Position numbers and translations under genes: made by a program. A DNA stretch of 64,000 nucleotides, taken from contig NC_091120.1 of assembly GCF_040183065.1 (NCBI RefSeq), positions 72,504,708 through 72,568,707 of the forward strand, given 5' to 3'. Shown here piece by piece: positions 1-10,997 of the stretch (the first letter of the stretch is position 1; the number at the start of each line of letters is the position of its first letter). The DNA comes from Periplaneta americana (Eukaryota > Arthropoda > Insecta > Blattodea > Blattidae). The notes under the pieces are model-generated. The model made no database searches. It was given only the letters and a program-made list of their open reading frames with translations, and was not told the origin of the DNA.

Positions 1-130
1 ACACATCATGCATAGCGTGGCCCGCCGAAGTGATGTGCAACTCGAATATGGGTCAGAGTCCTGCCATCTATCTGCAATATGCGGAATCTGACTCAAGCAA
101 GTAAAGTTGGTAGGCATTGAATACATACAT
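1..130 (+). repeat. Dispersed repeat, copy 1 (3' part)
   Basis: Closely matches 38300-38432: both contain a GTGGCCCGCCGAAGTG core, then the phrase TCCTGCCATCTAT, then an AATATGCG block, and end in a run of ACATAC-like repeats. The second copy shows that this is the 3' end of a longer unit, probably a retroelement 3' tail. Only the last ~130 bp is inside this window. It contains no coding sequence. Confidence 0.65.
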
Positions 131-322
131 ACACACATATATTAAACTATTTACTTATTTACTTATTTATTTGTTTATTCATTTATTCGCTCATTCATTC
201 ATCCACCCATCCAACCATTCATTGAATAATATGATATGACTTGAAACTCTATTGATAATATTTCAAAGTGGATTCTTGATCGAAATCGTTCTAATAATTG
301 AGACATTCCTTAGAATAAAAAC

Positions 323-1291
323 TGAGACAGGGAGATCAAAAACCTACTAACTCCAATTTTTGACAAAATTGAATTATGGGCTGGATGATGCTTTCTAGTT
401 TGTCCCGCATGCGTGGAAGGCAAGAATACACTAATTTCGACATTCATCTGCATTCTGGGGGCTGTTTTAAAACTCATGGAAGTCAGAAATCCACTTACTC
501 CATGGAATAAGAGAGTTTTTGCATTCCAAGTTTAATTTCCCGGTAGGTGGCAACACTACCGCTCAACCATCTGAGTAAAGTGATACGATACGGTATTCAG
601 AAAGTTACAAAAATCTATGAAATCTATGTAAGTAAGACTATTAAAGGCACAATATCGAGTCGATTAACTTCCAGAAACCCAATACAGATGCATCATTCCC
701 CAGCCAACTAAAGTACAATTCAGCATTGCCATTGAAAGAAGAAAGAAAAAGGACTTGCAAAATTTAATGCAGTTTATTTCTGAGGAAAGTAGGATCTAGA
801 ATCTAGATGCACAGGAAGAACATGAGAGTGAGAGAAAAAAACAGAATCTGTAACATGAATGAGGCTGTGTTAACATTTTAATATTTTGTATGGTTTCATT
901 TGTGCATTTTGATGTGCTTTATGGTAATTTGTGATTTTCTGTCTCATATATTTGAAATTTAAAAAAAAATGTAGCAATGTTAATCTTAATAATAAACTTC
1001 CATTTTCTCGTATATTCCAATGTTTCATAAGGAAATTATGATAAACTTATCTTTTTTCTTCACATATCTCATATTTATTCACTTTTCTTAATTCATACAC
1101 TGTGGAAGTCAGGTAAGGAAATGTAAAAATTTAGGTTTTGAAATATTTAATTGATAAAGAATGTAATTTTACACAATATTAATAGGTAAATGTATAATAT
1201 TTAAAGTTAGTAAGAGAAATAATAAGTTTTTTTCTCTCTCCTGTAAAATTTGGTTTATTGGAGTTAGGGAGTTTTTGATTTCCCTGTCTCA
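323..1291. mobile_element. 969-bp element with ~35-bp terminal inverted repeats
   Basis: The left end begins TGAGACAGGGAGATCAAAAA and the right end (1257-1291) is its reverse complement with about four mismatches in 35. The interior is AT-rich and has no transposase-like frame, so this looks like a non-autonomous DNA transposon. I could not find a convincing target-site duplication, so the superfamily is open. Confidence 0.6.
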
Positions 1292-2773
1292 TCGTAAAGT
1301 ACCGTACGTTACGTACTTTTTTTCAGTTCTCAACATATATTGAATTCTTAACAACACACCTCCCTCCTGAAAAAGATATTATTCCCCTTCAACAAACACG
1401 GGGCCTTCTAGAAGCATTTGAATGTCGTTCTGCACAATTCTCGTACATGGGATCGAAAATGCTTGCTCTGTATCTCAAATTCAACATTTCACAGTTCATT
1501 TAAGTTCTTGCTCCAAAGAACCCCTCAATTTTCGGTTTCATACTTAATTTTAAAGTAAATATAACACCATGTGAAATAAGTATAAAGCAGTATTTTATAA
1601 ATATTTTCTAGTGTGCGGCTGCCATTACCCTTGAAAAATTCGAGCAGGCCTATTAACACTAAGTCAGCTTTCGTAATAATACTTTTTTCACATTTAAGTG
1701 TGTCTTATTTCAATGGATATTATTTGCACTGGTCAATCCAAAATTATATGAAATAATTATTCTTACACGTAACTATGCACATACTATTATTTGAAATGTA
1801 GAAGAAAACTAAGCTAAAATTATGAAAACATTGATTGATTGATTGGTTGATTGATTAATTGATTGATTGATTCGCCAAATGACAATATAGCATAATATGA
1901 CACTGTCATTAGTAATAAACATTACCACATAATACCATAAAATGCATTAAGATCAGAAAGAGACTTTATTTTAAGTTGAGATTTTATCGTCCCTTTGAAT
2001 GTCAGGATAGATAAATTCTTAATACTAATAGAAAGACTACTGAATAATTTTCGTAGACATTTATTCAAAACTGTTCTGCGAAAGAGAATATTTAATTTTG
2101 TCCGAATATATATTAGAATTTCCACGAGTAAAATGGTCATGAATGTAAAGAGAGTTTTGAAATTGTCGATATATTTCGGTGACATCTAAAAGACAAAACA
2201 TGACATAAATTGAAGAAAAAGTAAAAATAGGCCTACCTGTTTTAATAAAAAGTGGTTTACAATGTTCTTTATGGTGAACTCTATAGCCTATACAATTCTA
2301 TCAGTTCAATTCTGTAATAGAAAAAGCATTTTGGGAAAAGCATAATTACTCCATAACAATATTTCATAGCTAGAAAAAAAATTGTGATAACATCCATAAT
2401 ACACAGTAATAAAGTACCACCCTTTACAATATGTTTTAATATTCTAATAATGAATAAACCTTTACTAAATTTTAGAACAATGTCATTGACATCAACATTC
2501 CAATCAAAATTTTATTAGAGTCAATCTGAAGGTGAAGAAATCGAATTGAATTTGCAAGTAAAGTTTCATTACGACTTAAAGTAATTTTCATGCCTAGAGT
2601 TTTGTGAATATTAAGAGAAAGAAAATTAAAAGTCATTACTGCATGAAGATCTCATTATCACAACGCGATGTTGTAATCTTGCCAGAGAAAATTTCGACGC
2701 CATCAGGGAGTCGCACCACACAGATTGAAAACTACTGATGTAGGTTTATAGCCAAAAATGAGGGACAGAATAA
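1292..2773. other. AT-rich intergenic DNA, no gene seen
   Basis: Only short chance open frames without recognisable similarity. It holds a TGAT-type microsatellite at 1831-1872 and one TAGGCCTA palindrome at 2228-2235. Confidence 0.5.
1831..1872. repeat. (TTGA)n microsatellite
   Basis: About ten tetranucleotide units with two substitutions. Confidence 0.9.
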
Positions 2774-3020
2774 TAATTGAAGACTTCGGGGGTAAATAAT
2801 GATAACCCACATACACAAATTGCATACATTTTAATTTTTACTGCACACACGAGAGGATTGTCACATTTTTCAAGCAGCATAATCCAATCATTTGTTAACA
2901 TATTTACATAATTATTTAACCAAACCAAGATAATGTGGTTTATAGGCTGTAAAGAAGCAGAAAATTGTCCATCTCAGTTTTAAGGGTTATAACTATTTAC
3001 CCCCGAGATCTTCAATTACC
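2774..3020. mobile_element. 247-bp inverted-repeat element (MITE-like)
   Basis: The two ends are inverted copies of ~35 bp sharing the core CGGGGGTAAATA (2774-2808 and 2984-3020; roughly 80 percent identity). There is no coding potential between them. Size and structure fit a short non-autonomous DNA transposon. No target duplication is clear. Confidence 0.5.
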
Positions 3021-3493
3021 AACAACTTCTCCATATAAAATCTTATGGCTTATGCATTAAAAAGTATGAAACTTTTAACATCGATTGAATATTATTTTTT
3101 CATTTACCCTGTAATAAAAACGGTATCATAACTCTCAGCAAGGTGAATGATGGGGAATCAATGCTTCCTTGCTTCCATACAACTGGGCATAAAGGCAGAA
3201 GGATAGTCATATTAACCGCTTTACTCATGCATTTTGTGTTTTAAGGACCGCAAATCGCCATGGGAATCAGCTTGAAGTGCATCCCTCCCATGCAGTCTGT
3301 CAACTGCTTTTGTTGCACAGTCTCTCTCAAGAAGGCCACCATCGCCATCTGTATATTCGGAATTGTGAGTATGTCATATATAAAAGATTACAATTTAACA
3401 GCACGTTTCAATTTAAGTTCTGGGTTAAACTAGCGCTGAGGTATTGCCTTCCTATTCCACTTATATAAGCGTTAAATTTCACATAACTGATAT

Positions 3494-3494
<1 letters not shown>
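3021..3494. other. No gene seen
   Basis: AT-rich sequence with one 63-codon chance frame (3277-3468) lacking any recognisable motif. Confidence 0.45.

Positions 3495-3530
<36 letters not shown>
3495..3530. repeat. (CA)n microsatellite
   Basis: About 18 CA units abutting the left end of the Tc1-like element. The expansion probably overwrote the left TA target base pair of that element. Confidence 0.9.
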
Positions 3531-3533
<3 letters not shown>

Positions 3534-3646
3534 CCGGTCAAAAGTTTTCGATCAGCTATGAAAACAACTATATACTTTATTTCAATGTACAAACACATCG
3601 GAAAAACTAAATAAACCAACAAAATAAATATTTTCTCTCTCTAGCA

Positions 3647-3884
3647 CAGGCTTGGAGAATTGGGCGACAATTGTGGCGTTGCGTCACTCATCGGAAACGT
3701 CACTCATTCCTTCCTTCTAGCCCCGCGTCATTGACTTGGCAGAGGAGGGGAATTGTATTCAGTGTCTGTGTTATATAATTGCGTACGGGACACAGTGACG
3801 TCATTCAACGCCAGTGGACTGTCGACGGGGAAGCAACGCTTTCCCCATGCTTTCCACCCCTCTCTCGCCAGTTCTGTATCCCTG
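3647..3884. mobile_element. hAT-type MITE with perfect 8-bp TSD
   Basis: Flanked by CTCTAGCA at 3639-3646 and 3885-3892, an exact 8-bp duplication as made by hAT transposases. The ends begin CAGG and are imperfect inverted repeats over ~17 bp. The 238-bp interior is less AT-rich than its surroundings and non-coding. It is inserted inside the Tc1-like element. Confidence 0.8.
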
Positions 3885-3952
3885 CTCTAGCATTATGATA
3901 TGATAGAATATTCAAAACGAAATCCCTGTTTAACTACAAATTCATCATTTTT

Positions 3953-4196
3953 AGTTGGTTATTTTACGACGCTTTTCAACATCTTAGTTATTTAGCGTCT
4001 GAGTGAGATGAAGATGATAATGCCGGTGAAATGAGTCCGGAGTCCAGCACTGAAAGTTACCCAGCATTTGCTGTAATCTGGATTGAGGGAAAACCCCGGA
4101 AAAAAACCTCAACTAGGTAACTTTCCCCGACCGGGAATCGAACCCGGGCCACCTGTTTCGCGGTCAGATGCGCTAACAGTTACTTCACAGGTGTGG
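3953..4196 (-). mobile_element. tRNA-derived SINE, family 1, near full length
   Basis: On the minus strand it has a tRNA-like head with a B-box (GGGTTCGATTCCCGG), a central segment of CCGGGGTTTT type, and the 3' tail AAAATAACCAACT. The same family recurs at 5691-5842, 33085-33365, 44421-44590, 47700-47727 and 53286-53506. The pol III internal promoter is inferred from the head; transcription is not shown. Confidence 0.8.
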
Positions 4197-4246
4197 AAAA
4201 AAATCCATATTTGTGATAGGTGATCGAAAACTTTTTACCGGTAGTG

Positions 4247-4723
4247 TATGTAACTGTATAATATATTCTGCATCTGTAAACAGGATATATTTAAGATTTT
4301 ATCGTTAACTCTTTTCTAGAACATAGTATAGATAGTTTTAATGGTGCTAGATTCCTTTTAGCACTAAGGTTTAACGAACTCCAGTCTTGTGGTGCTTATG
4401 CTATTTCTCTTTTTTCACTTGAGTGTTCGGAAGATTTCAATATCCGTGCATTAGGAAAACACAAAGTGTTTTTAGAATGTATTTCATTTTTAAATACCTT
4501 ATTATGTGTTCACCTTCTTTTCTTCCCATATAGGCCTACAACTTTCTTACGACCTCACGTCAAAAATGTATAAACATTTAACACATTAAAACAAAATTAA
4601 TGTGTATAATCATTAGATTTCCAACGCCGCTACTGATTAATATCGCATATCATTTTTAGTCCCCCTTCAAGGAAGGGCAAGCAAGCCGCTATGATGGGTC
4701 CACTGTACTACTTACCACAGTCT
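4247..4723. other. No gene seen
   Basis: AT-rich. It contains a TAGGCCTA palindrome at 4531-4538 and nothing else recognisable. Confidence 0.45.
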
Positions 4724-5226
4724 AGTATTGTCGGACCATCGGATCTATGCCCCTTCAGTGCTGTCGTCGTTCTTGGAAACGTTAACGCCTCTACTCACCC
4801 CATTCCACCCGTTTCTCTCCCACTACGTCAAACAGCAAGCTACGAACCTTGCCGAATAGGGATGTTGCCAAACTTCCGTCAAACAGTGTCATGTCTCTTG
4901 AATATTGGTTATAATACTGTAAGGTTAATTATTACTTATTCTTCATTTAATTTAAGTGGGTCTAATGACGCTGATTGACTTATGCAAAATGCTATTACTT
5001 GCTTAATAATATTTCTTTCACCACTCCGTGGTAAAGTATTCAAGTTGAGTTGACAACACTGGACTGCAAGTGCAAATAAACTGTCCCGCAAGAAGGCTCA
5101 AAATTGTGAGTAGTGGGGGAGAGAAAGAGAGAGGGATAGAAAAGAGAGAAATAGGAATATAGTGGGAGAAATGAATTGCCGAGGCTGAAAAGGAATTACG
5201 GGGGCACAGATCCGATGGTCGGACTA
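4724..5226. mobile_element. ~500-bp element bounded by inverted repeats
   Basis: The segment around GACCATCGGATC at 4724-4752 recurs inverted at 5202-5226, about 24 of 27 matching. The purine-rich interior (GAGAGA tract near 5110-5160) is non-coding; the 95-codon frame at 4691-4978 has no recognisable similarity. A non-autonomous DNA transposon is likely, but no target duplication was identified. Confidence 0.45.
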
Positions 5227-5690
5227 TATATAAGTCACGAAGCTTGAGTTTATGAGGGTACTAGGAACAATAGACTGTGCAGGTACTATTTCGCATTGTC
5301 TGTAATGAGGCGATAGTAGCGATCCTAGTGATTAGCAACTATCTATGGATGCATATTTATTTATTACTTATTGAACTTCGTATATACTAGACTGTGGTAC
5401 TACCAGGGATGGAAAGGTGTGCATTCTAAGGCCCCCCGCACTACAAATTCATCTGCGCGCCACCTCCGATCTCCCTACAGCCTGCATTATCCCTTTACCT
5501 TTCCATGTAGGCCTCAGCGCGGTCCTTCAACCCCTGTCCCACGAGTTACCTAAGTTCTACTTCCACCAACAACGTATGACCACATCCATGGAGTCCAAGT
5601 TCGGCAGCAGGCCGCAGAAAACCTGCATCGGAGCGAGCCCGAAATCTACGAAAGAAACAGGGGTGACAATAAAAGATGGAAATGTAATTA

Positions 5691-5842
5691 TGATGGAGAA
5701 ATGAATGCGAGGTCCAACGCCGAAAGTTTTCCAGAAATTCTGCTTCGATTGGTTGAGGAAAAAACTTTGGAAAAACGTCAACCATATAACTTGTCTGGTC
5801 TTTTTACGATCATATGTGCTAACGGTTGCTCCACAGCGCGGT
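5691..5842 (-). mobile_element. tRNA-derived SINE, family 1, degraded copy
   Basis: Matches the 4.0-kb copy through GGTCCAACGCCGAAAG, the GGTTGAGG block and the closing CTCCACAGCG, but the B-box region is eroded. Short open frames here on both strands are accidental. Confidence 0.6.
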
Positions 5843-6605
5843 GAACATCGCACACCATATTCGATGCTTTTTATTGCAACGACCTATGTCGTTTTGGTAG
5901 AAACTAGTTTTTTTTTTAATACTCATACTTCGCAGTAGTTTAGACGACGATTTTTGTATACTCGTAGAAGTCTACATTCCATTACAACGCGGCTTGACAT
6001 GATGTAGTCACGTAGCAAAAGAAATAAATGTAAATTCTCAGTGCCGCTGTTTTGTGAGAAACCGTTCAGTTGTCAGAAGAATGTGTGTAATTCTGTATAC
6101 CTATGTTGCTACAGATTTCTGGCATTGCCGAGATTGTGAGACCCACTGTCGTTCTGGCCACACGTGATCCCAACCCTAGGCATCATAAAAGCCAATCAGG
6201 TGAGTAAACAGTAGTGTGTTCCTTTGTGATGTCACCATGCAAACTAAATAAGACTGGTAAGTAATCAGTGTCGTTAAATGACACATGCTATCATTGTACA
6301 CACGTTGCTGTAGCAACTGAGCGGTTGTCTAACATCGGTGAAGAAGTATTTTGGAAACGTAAGTCCTAGCATTCGTCACGTGAATACCTTTCAGTTGAAA
6401 AAATTTCCGTTCAGAACCCAAACAAATATAATTCATAGAAGCAGAATTCGAACCTAAGCTCGAGCGTAGGCTCGGAGCTTGAGTCCCGCTCGATAACTCC
6501 TAGACTATGCCGGTAAATTGGTGTGTCACGAAGAAATTAAAAGAGCTGTGGCTATGAGTGGTGATGTAAACAATCTTGTATAATGTGACAATGCCAGAAT
6601 TATAC
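5843..6605. other. No gene seen
   Basis: AT-rich and non-coding as far as I can tell. A possible eroded tRNA-like block near 6450-6520 is too weak to call. Confidence 0.4.
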
Positions 6606-6715
6606 AAATCTGGCTTGCAGGTAGTAGCTCCCTGTAAAGCAGGTTTGAATAATTTCAAGGAAAAATTGTTCTGGAGCCAGGTATCGATCCCGGGACCCTT
6701 AGCTTAGCGTGCGAA
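6606..6715 (-). mobile_element. tRNA-derived SINE, family 3, fragment
   Basis: The minus strand has a B-box-like GGGATCGATACC next to CTGGCTCC, followed by an AATTTTTCCTTGAAA body. It is distinct from families 1 and 2 in this window. It is degraded and truncated at the tRNA-like head. Confidence 0.45.
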
Positions 6716-6989
6716 ATTATTCAGTGCCAGAATTGTTAATATTTTGTAGAAATATGAGCATTAAAGTACGTCTTGCCTTTTCAAACCCTATTCTTCGTTT
6801 AAGGAGAAACTAAAAGGAAAAAATTACAAATTATATCTATATTTTTTTAGATCCAAGATACTGACACCACTTCCATGCAATTCCTTCCTTGATACATGTT
6901 TAACGTTAGACTGTTACATCCAAAATCCTTCCTGAGCGTCCTCGTCGCGGGAGGTGAACAAGACAAGTAAAGGATAGACTAGCGCTGGT

Positions 6990-7631
6990 GTGATGCACTT
7001 GGTAGGTGTGAGCCAAGATCGCTATGGTAACCGAAGAGGCACAACAGGAGAGATGGTGGCGATCCTCAGCCGGAGTGTGATATGCCATGTTCCACTTACA
7101 ACGGAACATTTTTTATTGCATTGTAGAAAATATGACCGTGTCCGTCGGCAATGTGGAATTCGTCCGACTCTACGTGACGCTCTTGGAAATGATTTTAATT
7201 GCACAAATGCAGTTCTGAAATTTCTATCTAACACAGGACTAGTTTTTTATTGACCCGTTTTACTTATCTTCCGGACCCTTTGCATCCAGAGGTGACATTT
7301 GTTGTTTAGTGTATATTTTTAACAAACTTGACATTTGGACCTTTTACATCCGAGCATTTTAGAAATGCGCCAGAGAACTTATTTCTGGTGGCATTTGTTT
7401 TATTGTTTTATTTTTTCTTTTTAGATACTAGCTAGGGTCTGAGAACTGTTCACATTTATGATTTTTAAGTATCACATTGTTGAAACTGCATTTGTGAACC
7501 TCGTCTTAACCGTGACAACGCTTTTCAGTTCTTTTAAGCATTTTGATTATTGTATTGTGTTTCTGTTTTGTAAAGGATTTTGGATAAGGGCGCAAATAGT
7601 CATAGTAGCTGGCGCACCCATTTTAAACCCC

Positions 7632-7685
<54 letters not shown>
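6990..7685 (+). mobile_element. LINE 3' fragment with C-terminal domain and (CTAA)n tail
   Basis: A frame ending at 7253 encodes a C-terminal segment with TTEHFLLHC, RRQCGI and TLRDALGND motifs, the kind seen at the C-terminus of arthropod non-LTR retrotransposons with an RNase-H-like end. A 3' UTR (7254-7631) follows and then ~13 CTAA units (7632-7685), acting as the tail. It is 5' truncated; the reverse transcriptase itself is absent. Confidence 0.6.
7632..7685. repeat. (CTAA)n tail repeat
   Basis: Tetranucleotide run directly after the LINE 3' UTR, so more likely the element's own tail than an independent microsatellite. Confidence 0.85.
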
Positions 7686-8111
7686 AGTAGAAACGAAACA
7701 ACGTCTCTGCGCAAATGGTGACTCGAGATTTCTGGGCTAATGAACACTCTGGTGAGAAAGGAAATTGCTTGGAGACAGCACTTTCTCTTAATACTCGCAT
7801 CTTATCCCTTAGCGGCCGGACGTCGATGCTGCCCGCAACACACTTCCTTACTGCTAGGCCCCGCCCATTCGCTTCTCTCCATCTCCACCCAAATGTGTCT
7901 GCTAGATCTACAGATTCCAGAAACGATCTTTAGAAATGTTAAATTATTTCCTCAAAACAGCAGAGAATGAACACTGACCTAATGAAAAGAGGAGACCTAT
8001 GATGATCACAAAATTGAAGGTCTGGCTCGCTGTCTGGGGAAACAGATTAATGTCTACAATAAGAACATTGTTTATGATGACACGGGTAAATTACCTTTCC
8101 TTGTCTTGCAG
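7686..8111. other. Probable intron or upstream region of the membrane-protein gene
   Basis: No exon with convincing splice sites seen. It ends in a pyrimidine-rich tract (CCTTTCCTTGTCTTGCAG) that serves as the acceptor for the following exon. Confidence 0.4.
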
Positions 8112-8197
8112 AGAATCAGCAGACGTTGGTCGCCTACATCGTAGAGGGCGTCATCACCACGCTGCTTTACTCCCTTCTCTTGTACGGCACAGTCAAG
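8112..8197 (+). CDS. Internal exon of a host multi-pass membrane protein gene
   Basis: Flanked by a strong acceptor (polypyrimidine tract plus CAG) and a consensus donor (AAG then GTGAGT). Reading from 8114, 28 codons stay open and encode a hydrophobic helix (AYIVEGVITTLLYSLLLYG), clearly a membrane segment. The exon starts with two bases of a split codon and ends in phase 0. Codons are richer in G and C at third positions than surrounding DNA, as expected of real coding sequence. I do not recognise the family; a small insect tetraspan-type protein is one possibility. Confidence 0.7.
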
Positions 8198-8264
8198 GTG
8201 AGTGGCATCAGACTGATCGACAGTGGCATGAAAAAGACTGCCCTGACCACACGTTTTGTTACAG

Positions 8265-8415
8265 GAGAAGCTGAAGATCGTGTCGTGTGTGGTGCATCTT
8301 CAGTTCGTTGGCATCATACTAGTCGCAGTATTCAGCATCTCCGAAGTCACCAAGGCCTTCGCCATGGACCTTAATATTGGAATCATCACGGTCGTCCTAT
8401 TCATCATTATCGTGG
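8265..8415 (+). CDS. Next exon of the same membrane protein gene
   Basis: After a 67-bp intron (8198-8264, GTGAGT to TTACAG) the frame continues in phase 0 with a charged EKLK turn, then two more hydrophobic stretches (QFVGIILVAVFSI and GIITVVLFIIIV) separated by a short polar loop with SEVTKAF. At the end two readings are possible: splicing at G/GTTAGT after 8415, or termination at the in-frame TAG at 8418-8420. A TTAA-flanked transposon lies only ~25 bp downstream, so if the gene continues, that element is intronic; if it stops, the element is in the 3' UTR. Confidence 0.72.
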
Positions 8416-8442
8416 GTTAGTATACTCTTCCCTCTTCTTTAA

Positions 8443-9208
8443 GGGTATATGTACGTGAACGACCAGAAATATTATCAGAAAATGCAGGCTCTAGATTTCT
8501 AAAATTTTATAAGGAAATGAACTCACTATTGGACAAAAATTACAAGGTATCCCAACAAGACTTATTAGAACTTAAATATGTGATAAAAGTATAAAAAAGG
8601 ATACTAATAATATATTTTTAAATTTACTTTTTACTTTAAATTAAATTTTCCAAATTTTGAAAATTTTCACACATTTTATTTCATAACTCCACAACCACTA
8701 GAGTTCAAATTCTGAAATTTTTTTACATTGATTTAACATGCATTTATGGAAAGGTAGATTAAAATAATAACCATTTCTTTGAAAGTAGAAAAATTAGGTC
8801 ACAAAACATTATGAAAATTTTAATATATTTTATATAGGACAAATAAAAATTAATTGCAATAAATAAACAAAACTACATGTCAGAGTAGTCTACTTTTCAG
8901 AAATAAGTGTTTCTTATATGGAGGAAAAATATTAAAGTTGTCAGAGAGATCATAACAATGTTATGGTTACTAAATGATGTAACTGCAGAATTTATTTGTT
9001 TTTTTCATACTTTGATTAAACTGGTTTGAAAAATATTATTAGTAAACTTTTTTATACTTTTACCAGATATTTAAGTTCTAATAAGTTTTGTTGTGGTACC
9101 TTGTAATATTTGTCCAATTGCGAGTTCGTGTTCTTATGAAATGTTATAAATTTAGAGCCTGCATTTTCTGGTAATATTTGTGGTCGTTCACATACATACA
9201 GTATACCC
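8443..9208. mobile_element. Long-armed TIR element flanked by TTAA
   Basis: Arms of about 160 bp are near-perfect inverted repeats (8443-8605 and ~9050-9208), beginning GGGTATA and sharing GTGAACGACCA and AAAATGCAGGCTCTA. Both ends abut TTAA (8439-8442, 9209-9212), the target used by piggyBac-type transposases. The AT-rich ~440-bp centre has no coding frame. This is a non-autonomous foldback-like element; assignment to piggyBac rests on the TTAA flanks only. Confidence 0.7.
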
Positions 9209-9212
9209 TTAA

Positions 9213-10066
9213 CAGCCGAAAACCCCTTATAAAAATTAAGTTAATCGATAGAGAAAGAAAGAAATGGTTTATCATCACTAAAGTTAAGAAAAACAGTTTC
9301 TATTCACTCACTCTGCAACGCAGTATAGTTGCGTGGCGGGGATGTGGTTAAATACCGATAAACAGTCTGATGCTGGCAGCAGTACAGTTTATTCAAGAGA
9401 ACTAACTCAGATTATTAGTACGTTTTATTTCGTGTTGATTAGTTATACCAGGCCTTGGTGCTAATAACTCAATCGAGTCACTGCAGATTACCCCTTTACT
9501 TCCCATTACATCTTCCCCAGCTGAGACATTTAAGTTATATTTCAGACCGATACTAGTAGACAGGAAGGCAAGTATTGCTGCCTGGCGGATTGTATAAGGC
9601 AGGCATAATAGCTTTCGGCTCTCACTGGTCGCCTAAAATCCACCACTGGTGCATAGTGCCTTGTTTCTAAAGATGTGTAAGCGAAAAGAACATGAGCGGG
9701 GCTATTTCTTTTCCTTTTTCCCTCCCCTTTATGTTCAGGCTTGAGCTACACAAATTGAAGTTATTTTTCTTTCATCTTTAATACGATTCAGATTATGAAT
9801 AATATTTCTAATCAGTCTTATTTGAGTATCGAGTTTTTCACCAGATGTTTCTAAGGATTCAAAATGAGGACATTCTCATCTGGGGACAACATTTCATAGA
9901 TTGATTTCTTTCAGAGAGTTCTAATTCACACTACAAAAAAAAAATAAGTATTTAAAAATCATAACCCTGTTTATTACAAACAACTCACATTAAGGAACAT
10001 AACATTCATGTTTCATAAAACAATAATTATTTGCCTGTAATGACTTATGGATCCAAAAATCTGAAC
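9213..10066. other. No gene seen
   Basis: Moderately complex sequence around 9430-9680 (not simple repeat) with no open frame above 60 codons and no recognisable motif. It could be an unlisted repeat or regulatory DNA. Confidence 0.4.
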
Positions 10067-10207
10067 ATTTGTGAGACGGAAAGCGAAAAGGGACCTCTTG
10101 TCGGAGAAGTAAAATTTTCAGTACAAGAAAAATGAATGGTTAGGGTCCAAAATATCGAATTCGGTATTTTGTAGATTATTATAGCTTAGTTTGTCCTGTT
10201 CAAGCTC

Positions 10208-10997
10208 TTACTTACTTACTTACTTACTGGCTTTTAAGGAACCCGGAGGTTCATTGCCGCCCTCACATAAGCCCGCCATTGGTCCCTATCCTGAGCAAGA
10301 TTAATCCAGTCTCTATCAACATATTCCACCTCCCTCAAATCCATTTTAATATTATCCTCCCATCTACGTCTCGGCCTCCCTAAAGATCTTTTTCCCTCCG
10401 GTCTCCCAACTAACACTCTATATGCATTTCTGGATTCGCCCATACGTGCTACATGCCCTGCCCATCTCAAACGTCTGGATTTAATGTTCCTAGTTATGTC
10501 ACGTGAAGAATATATTGCGTGCAGTTCTGTGTTGTGTAACTTTCTCCAATCTCCTGTAACTTCATCCCTCTTAGCCCCAAATATTTTCCTAAGCACCTTA
10601 TTCCCACACACCCTTAACCTATGTTGCTCTCTCAAAGTGAGAGTCCAAGTTTCACAACCATAAAGAACAACCGGTAATATAAATGTTTTATAAATTCTAA
10701 CTTTCAGATTTTATGACAGCAGACTGGATGATAAAAGCTTCTCAACCGAATAATAACAAGCATTTCCCATATTTATTCTGTGTTTAATTTCCTCCTGAGT
10801 ATCATTTAGCCTATATTTGTTAATGTTGCTCCCAGGTATTTGAATTTTTCCACTTCTTCAAAAAGATAAATTTCCAATTTTTATATTTCCATTTCGTACA
10901 ATATTCTCGTCACGAGACATAATCATATACTTTGTCTTTTCGGGATTTACTTCCAAACCTATTTCTTTACCTGCTTCAAGTAAAATTTCCGTGTTTT
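10208..10997 (-). mobile_element. RTE-like LINE, 5'-truncated copy
   Basis: Matches the 3' 790 bp of the full-length copy at 21354-24549. On the minus strand it ends CCTTAAAAGCCAGTAAGTAAG and codes for the post-RT C-terminal domain (frame at 10234-10635 with RLRWAGHVARMGESRNAY and RRRWEDNIKMDLREV). Flanked by a direct TTCAAGCTC duplication (10199-10207 and 10998-11006), the mark of target-primed insertion. It carries a frameshift upstream of 10635 and a 5-bp GCCTA insertion at ~10809. Confidence 0.88.
10807..10813. other. TA-GCC-TA micro-insertion in LINE copy
   Basis: The LINE copies at 21-24 kb, 19.6 kb, 41 kb and 63 kb read TTTATATTTG (on this strand) where this copy reads TTTAGCCTATATTTG: GCCTA has been added at a TA. 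Confidence 0.8.

Larger units (their letters stand above)
3529..4246. mobile_element. Non-autonomous Tc1-like element, host to two other insertions
   Basis: The ends are inverted copies of ~30 bp: CACTACCGGTCAAAAGTTTT at the left and its complement at 4217-4246, with TA after the right end. The CACTACCGGT start and GATCA subterminal motif are characteristic of Tc1-family terminal repeats. No transposase frame remains. The interior carries a hAT-type MITE (3647-3884) and a tRNA-SINE (3953-4196), so the original element was only ~230 bp. Confidence 0.8.
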
